A DNA stretch of 64,000 bases from contig NZ_CP187259.1 of NCBI RefSeq assembly GCF_049676595.1, positions 3,224,001 through 3,288,000 of the forward strand. The letters run 5' to 3'. Position 1 is the stretch's first letter. Every line of letters begins with the position of its first letter. Below, piece by piece: positions 51,381 through 59,900 of the stretch. The position numbers and the translations under genes are program-made. Origin of the DNA: Methanocella_A sp049676595 (GTDB lineage: Archaea; Halobacteriota; Methanocellia; Methanocellales; Methanocellaceae). Below the pieces are notes generated by a model. The model worked only from the letters and a program-made list of their open reading frames with translations, was not told the DNA's origin and did not search any database.

Positions 51381-51897
51381 GAACCACGGCGGCACGGCGA
51401 CACAGAGACAAGCGTACCGGAATAGCAAGGCTCCCTTTTTTGATCCACGGCGGCACGGCGGGCTGACTGCACGGAGACAATCATTCTTTTGTTAATATAC
51501 TGAAGAAACCAGGAATCACTATTGTAAGTCGTTTACCGGTCACGTGATCATATTGATATACTGAAATACCTGGTCAGTAAACGGTTATTGATTAATGATC
51601 TGTCTCCGTGTCGCCGTGGACTAAAAAAGAGTACCCTGTTACGGCATCGCAGTTGTCTGTGTCGCCGTGCTGCTGTGTTGCATTATTCTTATCTTCATGT
51701 TCGCCTTTTGAACGCCTGCAGTCGCAGGCGTTCTCGAGGCGATGCGATGACGATCGCTGCGCTGTGCCAGGATCACAGATTGAAACGGATTGCACTGATT
51801 TCACAGATGACCTTAGAATAAAATCGGTAGACGGCAAATCCATTTGTTGCAGTTCGTATTTGTCTCTGTGTCGCCGTGCCGCCGTGGTTCCAGTTAC
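51381..51897. repeat. R2 repeat locus, remainder with inverted units
   Basis: CCACGGCGGCACGGCGACAC (51384) and CCACGGCGGCACGGCGGGCT (51445) continue the top-strand series. From 51600 the complement appears (CTCCGTGTCGCCGTGG, GTCTGTGTCGCCGTGCTG, CTGTGTCGCCGTGCCGCC). The segment 51410-51500 is a reverse-complement relative of about 17325-17425. No gene is seen between 51147 and 51972. Confidence 0.75.
51699..51800 (+). repeat. R1 half-copy with GAACGCCTGC hairpin
   Basis: TGTTCGCCTTTTGAACGCC and GGCGTTCTCGAGGCGAT surround a ten-pair hairpin, followed by TCGCTGCGCTGTG (R1 core) and CCAGGATCACAGATTG. The first 68 bases are nearly the reverse complement of 23161-23231. It is embedded in the R2 locus. 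Confidence 0.8.
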
Positions 51898-51972
51898 TAT
51901 CCAGTTGTTGCTTGTCCACTGTCACCATGTCGCTGTGATCAATATTCGGATAAAAGAAAAGGGCGTTATCGT

Positions 51973-52668
51973 TTACAGCTTGAAAGCCCCGGACTGCACG
52001 TCTTTGGTCACTTTCTCCAGGTCTTTGTGGGTGCCTACGTCGCTCCAGTAGATACCAGTGGAGTCGTAGCCGCATAGTTTTCCTTCGGCGGCGATTTTCG
52101 GGAAGACGTCGGTCTCGATGGAGCCTACGGCGGGCATCATGTCGACGACCTCGGCTTCGATGACGTAGAGCCCGGCGTTCATCTTGAACGGCAGGACGGG
52201 CTTCTCCCTGAACTGGGTGATGTGGTCGCCGTCCAGGTCGATGATGCCGAAGGGCGAGGGCATGTTGATCATGTTGATGGTGCCCAGGCACTTTTTCTTG
52301 GTGTGGAACGCGACGATACCGCCGATGTCGGTGTTGGAGACGATGTCGCCATTCATGACGATGATTGCGCCGTCGACCTTGTCCTTTGCTGCCTTGATCG
52401 GCCCGGCGGTGCCGAGCCTGTTATTGGGGTCCTCGTAAGAGTACTCGGCCCGGATGCCGAACTTGCTGCCGTCGCCGAAGTAGCTCTCGATCGCCTCGCC
52501 GTACCAGCCGACGAGGAACACGATGTCGCGGACGCCGTGCTTCTTCAGCAAGTCAATCTGGTACTCCAGGATGGGCTTACCGGCAACCGGCACCATGGGC
52601 TTGGGTATCCTGTCAGTGATCGGCTTGAGCCTCTCGCCCCGGCCGCCGCAAAGGATGAACGCTTTCAC
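51973..52668 (-). CDS. Sugar-1-phosphate nucleotidyltransferase
   Basis: The 231-residue single-domain enzyme has GGRGERLKPITDRIPKPMVP, the loop RLGTAGPIKAA, metal site MNGDIVSNTDIG, FREKP and YWSDVGTHKDLEKV. It activates a sugar phosphate as an NDP-sugar for surface glycan synthesis; the base and sugar are not identifiable by eye. It is the second gene of a pair with the nucleotidyltransferase-cupin gene ten bases upstream. The start follows a GGTGAGG sequence. Confidence 0.87.
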   Translation of the reverse strand: MKAFILCGGRGERLKPITDRIPKPMVPVAGKPILEYQIDLLKKHGVRDIVFLVGWYGEAIESYFGDGSKFGIRAEYSYEDPNNRLGTAGPIKAAKDKVDGAIIVMNGDIVSNTDIGGIVAFHTKKKCLGTINMINMPSPFGIIDLDGDHITQFREKPVLPFKMNAGLYVIEAEVVDMMPAVGSIETDVFPKIAAEGKLCGYDSTGIYWSDVGTHKDLEKVTKDVQSGAFKL

Positions 52669-52678
52669 GGGAATTACC

Positions 52679-53674
52679 TCACCTTACGTTGTAGTAGTCC
52701 TTCAGGCGGACGGTGTCCTCTAAGAAGGGGGTGCTGACTTCGTGCAGCACGGTGTTCTCGGTGGCCACGATGGTGTGCGGGACATCCGGCTCTATGCGGA
52801 TGGTGTCGTGCTTCTGGAAGAACTCCTTGTGGTCCTCGAACTCGATGTAACCGACGCCGCTCATGATATACATGGTTTCATCCTTCCGGGGGTGCTTATG
52901 GAACGAGGTCTGATACCCCGCCCGGATGAACAGCTCCTTAGTAAGGTACTTGTCCGTGCTGATCAAGACTTTCTCGTAACCCCACGGCTTATCAGTCTTG
53001 TTCCGGTACTCCTTGCGGATATCCTCTAAGTCACGGACAGTGCTGGCCTGGCTCCAGAACACATCATCCTCCCGGTAATACCCGAGCCTGTTGCTCTCGG
53101 CAATCAGGGGGAAAACGGTCTGCTCCACTGCTCCGCCCTCGAACTGGTCGAAAGGCAGGTTCCGGTTCAGGCAGTACACGCCACCGTTAATGTAGTACTC
53201 CAGCACAGGCTTCTCCCTGAACGACTTCACCCGGTCGTCGCCCAGCTCCACGATGCCGAACGGGCTCCGCATCTTCGTCACATACATGGTAGCCCCGTTA
53301 GTACCGTGCTCGTGCCGCTGGATCATCCGGCGGATGTTGATGTCGGACACGATATGGCCGTTCCTGACCAGGAACGTCTCCCCCTTCACCAGGTCCATGC
53401 CCGCCCGGATAGCCTTCAAGGTACCTTCCGGCTTCTCCTCCATGTGGTAGTGCAGCTTGACACCCTTGTACTCGTCACCGTACCGTGCCTTGATCATGTC
53501 ACCCTTGTACCCGGTGAGCAGCACAGCCTCGGTAATTCCGGCAGCGGCAAAGTCGAACAGCTGCTTGTCCAGGATCGTGTACTGCTCCTTAATTTCGATA
53601 AGCGGCGCCGGAGTAGAGTCAGTGTAAGGCTTCAGCCTGCTCCCCATGCCACCGCAAAGAATCATACCAATCAT
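52679..53674 (-). CDS. Nucleotidyltransferase-cupin fusion protein
   Basis: The 331-residue protein has an N-terminal nucleotidyltransferase domain (1-220: GGMGSRLKPYTDSTPAPLIE, FREKP, DDVFWSQASTVRDLEDI) joined to a C-terminal cupin (about 235-331: SFHKHPRKDETMYIMSGVGY with histidine and glutamate ligands, PDVPHTIVATEN). The catalytic signature reads RNGHIVSD where GGD or NGD is usual. The arrangement recalls bifunctional GDP-mannose pyrophosphorylase/phosphomannose isomerase proteins, though shorter. ATG 53674 is preferred because the frame upstream is not conserved. It is the first gene of the two-gene unit. Confidence 0.8.
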   Translation of the reverse strand: MIGMILCGGMGSRLKPYTDSTPAPLIEIKEQYTILDKQLFDFAAAGITEAVLLTGYKGDMIKARYGDEYKGVKLHYHMEEKPEGTLKAIRAGMDLVKGETFLVRNGHIVSDINIRRMIQRHEHGTNGATMYVTKMRSPFGIVELGDDRVKSFREKPVLEYYINGGVYCLNRNLPFDQFEGGAVEQTVFPLIAESNRLGYYREDDVFWSQASTVRDLEDIRKEYRNKTDKPWGYEKVLISTDKYLTKELFIRAGYQTSFHKHPRKDETMYIMSGVGYIEFEDHKEFFQKHDTIRIEPDVPHTIVATENTVLHEVSTPFLEDTVRLKDYYNVR

Positions 53675-53883
53675 GAGATCATCCACGAGAGAGATTTTTT
53701 GATTATATGCTTGCTCCCCATCAATAAAACTTTTGTCCTTCGGACAAGAGAGCGTCGGAGATTGTTTGAGTAGGCGCTGGCGCCTGGGCTTAATCATCCG
53801 GCTGCCCAAACAAAGGGTAGGGCGCCGTAAAACAAAAAGTGCGCAGGTCAGAGCTAAGCTATTTGTCATTAACCGCCTTTATA

Positions 53884-54912
53884 ATGACCATGACCGTCTA
53901 CTTCACGCCCTGGGACGCCGGGTACAATCTCATGGATGAGGCATCTGACCTGTACGAAGAAGCAGGCACCTTCGACTGTGTTAAGGCAGGAGATCTGGTC
54001 GCGATCAAGCTGCACGTAGGCGAGCTGGGCAACCCGTACTATATTCCGCCCTTCTTCGTCCGGCAGATCATAGACGGGGTCAGAAATGCCGGAGGAAAGC
54101 CGTTCCTGACTGACTCGTCTACTTACTATCATGCGCATCGCAGCAACGCGGTCGACCACTGGGAGAACGCTGAGCTCAACGGCTACGGCGGGGCCCCGTT
54201 CATCTCTGCGGACGGGCTGCGCAGCGAGAGCTATAGGACGGTAAAGACGAAAGGGATCCTGGAAGAGATCGAGGTCTCAGGCGCAATTGCAGAAGCCGAC
54301 GCCATGATCGTTGTCTCTCACTACAAAGGCCACGCGCTGACAGGCTTCGGCGGAGCGATCAAGAACATAGCCATGGGCTGCACCCCCTGTGCCGGCAAGC
54401 TGAGGCAGCACCGTACCGTCGGGCTGCAGATAGACGGTGGCAAGTGCGTGGGCTGCGGCGCCTGCAGGAACGCCTGTGCCCTCAAGCTACCCGAGATCGT
54501 CGACGAGAAAGCTGTAAACAAGTCAGAGCTGTGCATGCGCTGCCCGGCCTGCAGAGATGCCTGCCCGACAGGGGCCATCCAGCTCGCCAACATGCCCGCC
54601 CTGAGCATGGCGCTGGCCTCGGCGGCTTACGGCGTCCTGTCCACCTTTAAGAAGGACAAAGTCGCGTACATCAGCTTCGCCAAGGACATCGTCCAGTTCT
54701 GCGACTGCCTGCCAAACCCGGGCCACAGGGTCATGGACGACATCGGCATCTACGCCGCAGACTCAGCGGTATCGATCGACGCTGCCTTCCTCAACATGGC
54801 CGACTACCAGAAATTCAACGACGCCTACGGCGTGGATTGCATGCTCCAGATCAAAGAGGCGAAGAAGATCGGCATTAAAGGCGAGCTTAAGCCGAAGGTG
54901 CAGAAAGTCTAA
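53884..54912 (+). CDS. DUF362 iron-sulfur protein
   Basis: The 342-residue product is a DUF362 protein with an internal 2x[4Fe-4S] ferredoxin insert: CVGCGACRNACAL and CMRCPACRDACPTGAI (about 190-240). The DUF362 part includes LVAIKLHVGELGNPYYIPPF and VVSHYKGHALTGFGGAIKNI. Such proteins are common in methanogens and other anaerobes; they are believed to shuttle electrons, with no defined partner. The start is taken at ATG 53884; ATG 53890 is as likely. It converges on the MtxX gene with three bases between stop codons. Confidence 0.85.
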   Translation: MTMTVYFTPWDAGYNLMDEASDLYEEAGTFDCVKAGDLVAIKLHVGELGNPYYIPPFFVRQIIDGVRNAGGKPFLTDSSTYYHAHRSNAVDHWENAELNGYGGAPFISADGLRSESYRTVKTKGILEEIEVSGAIAEADAMIVVSHYKGHALTGFGGAIKNIAMGCTPCAGKLRQHRTVGLQIDGGKCVGCGACRNACALKLPEIVDEKAVNKSELCMRCPACRDACPTGAIQLANMPALSMALASAAYGVLSTFKKDKVAYISFAKDIVQFCDCLPNPGHRVMDDIGIYAADSAVSIDAAFLNMADYQKFNDAYGVDCMLQIKEAKKIGIKGELKPKVQKV

Positions 54913-54915
54913 AAA

Positions 54916-55719
54916 TTACTTTTTCTTACACAGCGCGCTCGCCATGCATATTGCATGCTCGTACCCGCTCCCTGCTCTCGAAGTATCGACGTACACGAGG
55001 TCGGTACCGACTAAGGGCGCACCGTAACCGTCGCCGCCGCCGACGAGGCAGAGGGATCTGAATATTAAATTGCCGCTGATGCCATCAGGTCCGAGGACGT
55101 AATTGTGCTCTTTGACGGCGTCCTCGATGAGGATCTGGGCGTGCTTCGCCTTGATGCCTTTTTCGGTGAGCAGCCGGGCCACTTCTTCGGCGTCGTCCAT
55201 GGACTTGTCTACTCTCGGCGATCGCCCTCTGTCGCCCAGGCGGCCGCCGGAGAGGACGCCGATGTCGGGCTCGATGCCGAACCGACGCATGAGGTCCGCG
55301 CCGAGCACGCCCAGCTCGACTTTATCTTCGATTGTCCAGCCTTCGTCTACGCCTACTGGGGCGAAAAAGAAGAACCGACCGCCGGGTGTCTTGAGCAGCG
55401 ACACCCGCATGATCTTCCGGAGGCCCATTTCGGATTTTAAATACTTAAGCGTGGAGCTGGCGCTGAGGGAGCCCCGGACTACACCGTCGACCTTGCCCTC
55501 TTTGAGTAGCCGGATCAGAGCCATCTCAGGGTCTGAGGATACGTACTGGGGGAGCCCGGTTTCGATGCGTTTGCCGGTCACCAGCGTGATCTGGGCAAAC
55601 CCTGCGGCATCTGCATGCTCCGCGCAGGTGACGGTCTTATCGACGTACTCGGATCCAATGCCTACGGCTATCCTGGCCCGGTTTCTCTTTGCGCCCGTAA
55701 CGATGGTATCCCAGACCAT
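54916..55719 (-). CDS. mtxX: Methanogenesis marker protein 4 (MtxX)
   Basis: The 267-residue protein belongs to the family annotated MtxX or methanogenesis marker 4, found in nearly all methanogens and resembling phosphotransacetylase-like enzymes. Landmarks are VDGVVRGSLSASSTLKYLKS, RIGRD-like KIMRVSLLKTPGGRFFFFAP and DGISGNLIFRSLCLVGGGDG. Its function is unproven; methyltransferase activity was suggested by name only. GGTGAG precedes the ATG at 55719; the ORF upstream of it overlaps the next gene. It follows marker 11 by seven bases, suggesting an operon. Confidence 0.87.
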   Translation of the reverse strand: MVWDTIVTGAKRNRARIAVGIGSEYVDKTVTCAEHADAAGFAQITLVTGKRIETGLPQYVSSDPEMALIRLLKEGKVDGVVRGSLSASSTLKYLKSEMGLRKIMRVSLLKTPGGRFFFFAPVGVDEGWTIEDKVELGVLGADLMRRFGIEPDIGVLSGGRLGDRGRSPRVDKSMDDAEEVARLLTEKGIKAKHAQILIEDAVKEHNYVLGPDGISGNLIFRSLCLVGGGDGYGAPLVGTDLVYVDTSRAGSGYEHAICMASALCKKK

Positions 55720-55726
55720 TAGACGC

Positions 55727-56707
55727 TCACCTTCGGATGAGAGGCAGCGCTTTATCCTCGTGCAGCGCGGCCACTTCGGCCCTTTCCTCCGAAAGCGCCA
55801 CTGCCGCCAGCGCCCCGATTCTGCCGGCTTTCTCGCCCATGAGGTCGATGAACTCGACACCGAACTCATTCGCTTTCGCGTTCACGTCAGAGAGGCTGAC
55901 TAGCTGCCTCTTGGTCGCCCAGCCGAATTCCTTGAGGCCGGCGGGAATGCCAATGCCCCGGTAGACGGCTATGCCGGGGTCGTCCGACTTGTTTTCTGCC
56001 TTGACTGTGTCCACGATGCTGTCGATGAGCGCGTCGTAGGATCCGGGCTTGACCGCGAAGGTGATGGCAGAGGAGACGCAGTTGGTCGTCTTGTTCGGCG
56101 ATTTCGGGCACAGCTGGATGAGCCGGAGGTTCAGCGCGTGGACTCCGGGCAGGGTGGCGGCGATCTTGCTCGCCTTCAGGGCTGTTACCCAGGTAGCACC
56201 GCCTTCCTTGTTGTCCGTGTCGTCTACACCGATGGTCACCTTCTCGTAGAGCGGGGTCACGATCTCTACCCGGTTTGTGTGAGAGCCACCCACTTTCAGG
56301 TCCTGCTCGGTCGGGTAGACTGAAAAAAGAACGCCGGGTGCCTGGGTGAGGCACGCCGCGATACCGAGACCGGCGCCGCCGGTGCCCGCCCACTTTGTCC
56401 TGACCAGGTCACCGTCGATGGTGACGCCTTCCAGCGCCTGGCCGCCCATCTCACTGTCGGCGGGGCCGAAATTGGCTTTCTGTTCGCCGAGCCTCGCCCT
56501 CATGGTCATGGTAGTGCCTTCGACTTCGCACCACTCGATCAGCCCGCCAGCGCGGCACCGGTTTACTGCGTCCCACTCGATGGTGCCCCTCACGGCGCAC
56601 GTCTCCATGATCTCCGCGACGCCCCTGCGGCCGTCCACCATGGTCAGCAGCCGCTGGGAAAACAGCGGCCCGAACTTTTCTTTTACCTGCGATGGTTCAA
56701 GCTTCAT
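55727..56707 (-). CDS. Methanogenesis marker protein 11
   Basis: The 326-residue product is recognised by TIGVDDTDNKEGGATWVTAL, the DDTD core shared with tRNA-Ile2 agmatidine synthetase (TiaS), and by the methanogen-restricted context MGGQALEGVTIDGDLVRTKW and RLIQLCPKSPNKTTNCVSSA. Marker 11 proteins occur almost only in methanogens and their role is unknown; the DDTD core suggests ATP-dependent chemistry on an RNA or cofactor. ATG 56707 follows GGTG at eight bases; the in-frame GTG at 56716 overlaps that ribosome-binding site. TiaS itself is less likely because the downstream OB and zinc-ribbon domains are absent. Confidence 0.82.
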   Translation of the reverse strand: MKLEPSQVKEKFGPLFSQRLLTMVDGRRGVAEIMETCAVRGTIEWDAVNRCRAGGLIEWCEVEGTTMTMRARLGEQKANFGPADSEMGGQALEGVTIDGDLVRTKWAGTGGAGLGIAACLTQAPGVLFSVYPTEQDLKVGGSHTNRVEIVTPLYEKVTIGVDDTDNKEGGATWVTALKASKIAATLPGVHALNLRLIQLCPKSPNKTTNCVSSAITFAVKPGSYDALIDSIVDTVKAENKSDDPGIAVYRGIGIPAGLKEFGWATKRQLVSLSDVNAKANEFGVEFIDLMGEKAGRIGALAAVALSEERAEVAALHEDKALPLIRR

Positions 56708-56981
56708 GAGTAACACCGATTTGTAAACGATAATTTCGGTGGCAAGAGTATTTGCGGGGAGAGTACATATATTTTATCGGATAAAAGTTCTAGCCACGTC
56801 TCGTGAAGGCATAGAGTAACAACCGATCCCCTATACCCATAGTTGCCACATATATATTTATGAGATAAAAATAAGCTGTTTCTGCACAAATCAAATAAAA
56901 ATGTTCCTTATTTAGACTCTTCTAAAAAAGTATTTATAATTGTTGAAGCCATCATTCTATTATCGGGGGAGCGGTTGCTAT

Positions 56982-59900
56982 ATGACCAGGCTCAGTAGGC
57001 ACATTGTATTAGCGATGGCTATCGCTATAATCACATGTATCGTCGCTGGAAGCACAGTAACATACGCAGGAGAAGTCGGTTCGCCGACTGTGATTATTAC
57101 CACACCTGCGAAGATGACTGCCGGGACAACGGCCAGCGCAGATGTTTACCTGGTTGATAGCAACAACAATCCGGTTAGCGGAGCCTTTATTATTTTTACG
57201 TGTGCCGGAGAAATCTCTGCCACTCCGACGTCAGCGACCACCGACTCGTCCGGACGCGCAACTACGAGTATCACCGCCGGCCCCGGAGCGGGAACTGCAT
57301 CGCTAACGGCGGCTTATTCGTCGATATCGGCCACTAAGGAAATTTCGGTGAACGGTCCGCCGGTAAAGATAGACGTTACATCAGAATACCCATCGCTTCC
57401 GGCGCCCCCGACACTGATGCCGGCGGGTAGAGGAGAACAGGTCCTTTTCTTAGTACAGCTGAAAGATGCTAACGATAATCCCTGCAACAATACGCCGGTG
57501 TTCATCACGATCAACGATAAAACCGTTGTCGCCACGACTGATGTAAATGGCAGGGCAAGAGGTTACCTCGGGCCGGCTTCGGAAAGCTGCCGGTACAATG
57601 TCACAGTTGCGACTAAGGGAGTAGTCGGAAACATCAGCGAGAGCTTCAGCGTTTACTTCCTGGAACCGCAGGTCATCTTCGAGAAACCGGACAGCGTGAC
57701 TGCGGGTACAGCTGCCGAGATAAAAGCGACGGTGATTGATCACACTTACCAGACGCCCGTCCAGGACCTGGTGATAAACTTCACAGTATATTCACCCGGC
57801 AGCCTCGCGACACCTTCCTCTTACTCGGGCTGTACAGACGAGAACGGTACGGTTCTCTTCAGCTTCAACACCAGCCCTAAAGCAGGGGTTAATACAGTCT
57901 TGGTCAGTAACGATCGCCTGGGGGATATCGACTCGACAATCGTTATGGGCATGGGAGGCTCGACCAGCAATATCGTGCTGGTTTCCACCCCCGAGTCACC
58001 CATAATCGCCGATGGAACAACCCATTATAAGCTGAGGATGTGGGCGCGGGATGGCGGCGGCAACCCGGTGAAAGGCGACACGCTCAACATCACCAAGAAT
58101 GGTGTGCTGATCTATGTGGCGACGACCAATTTTAACGGCTATGCCGAGATGGACATCAGCCCTTCTATCTATGTAGGGAGCCTGCTCCTGACTGTGGAGT
58201 CCACCTCGACCCACGCTTCAAATACGATTACCCTGGATTACGTGGCAGACAGCCCTGCTAAAACAGTCATCAAGGCTAACCCCGGAGTCATCGCGAGCTC
58301 TGACGTGGAGCAGCCCGAGGATATGGAGGACGTACACACTACTCAGCTCCTTGCCCTGGTCACGGACAAGTATGATCACCCGCTTCCCAATCAGTATATC
58401 AACATCTATTCATTGAACCTGACGGCCGGGAATATCACCGGGCCGGCCAGCGGCTATACAGACCTCAACGGCGAGTTCTACACGAACTTCACCCTGGGGA
58501 AGTTCTCAGAAGGTACGGGAAACACGTCGGTAAATGCCGAAAGCGGCACGCTGTCCTCCACGTTCAAGATCTTATATACCAACGTGTCGTTCATCAGTAC
58601 GGAATCTACGATCACGCCTCGCAACGTCTCGGTCAACGACACGATCAACGTTGGTATCACCTTGAAAGGCCTGGGCTGGAACAGCAGGGTGCAGCCGGTC
58701 GACGTGATGCTCGTCACCGACAGATCTGGTAGCATGAACTGGTGCGCGAACACGGTTTACCCCACAGATAAGCAGCCGAAGCAGGGCACTCTTACCAGAA
58801 ACAGTTACTATACCGTGGAAGACGAAGCGGATGAGTACAACGACGACAACAGGGATCTGGTTCGATTTGAAGGATTGCCAGACTGGTACCCTGTCGCAAC
58901 CTACGTTAAAACAGGCAGCAGCCCGTTCTCTCTCAAATTTAACACCGCATCGAGCGATTCTTCGTATACTTATTATATGAAGGTAGTGGACCCGACAGGT
59001 AAAACATACGTCTCAGACAGAACTTATCCAAATGTCACCACGAGCCAGAGCCAGAAGTATAATACAATAACGTTCAACGCCCCGGTGGCTGGGGAGTATA
59101 AAGTATACGGCCTAATCGTGGGCGGCAATAAGAACTCTTACACGGATGCCATCGTGGTTACTCCGCAGAAAACTACCACAGTTTCGACGAGGAGAATAAC
59201 ATCCAGTACATTCAATAATCATAAAAATTCGGTCTACTATAACGATGCGTGGGGGCTGGCGAACAGCACCAGATGGGAGTATATAGACACCTACAATAAT
59301 GATAACACCAAGGTCGTCGACCGGACGGTTCAGATAATGCTATCGTCGCCCTATACGAATTATTCGTCTAACTACAATGGCTTCAGCACCGGCAGCTACT
59401 ATAACCTGATGGTCGAGGACCCGAACGGTAACAGGTACGTCAGCACGGGAGCCTACCCGGGAGTCGGCGTTTCGACTATCCAGTCGGCAAACGAAAACTT
59501 CGTGCAGTTCACCAATGCGGTGGACGGGGCGTACAAGATCTACGGTATGCAGATGTATAATTCTGCCAAGGGAGAGGCCAGGTATAACATGATGGTACTG
59601 ACTCTGCCCCTTAGGCTGGGCCCCAAGGTAGACGTGACCAGCGCTGCGAAGACCGGCGCAATCCAGTTCATCAGTAACATGTCAAGCGAGGACAAACTCG
59701 GTGTCGTGTCTTTTAATACCGATTATTACTCTACTGCAGGATTCAAGCTGATGACCCCGGAAAACAAGAACAGCACGATTACTGCGGTTAAAGGGTTATC
59801 CGCCAGCGGAGGCACCCAGATCTCCGAGGGCATGGCTTATGCGAGAGATCAGCTCGTGAGATTTGGCAGAAGCGAGTACAGGGATTACATGATCATCCTG

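Noticed and set aside
51147..51972. CRISPR array or replication origin
   Set aside because: The 110-bp units are identical throughout, so there are no unique spacers; no Orc1/Cdc6 gene or origin-box consensus was seen nearby.
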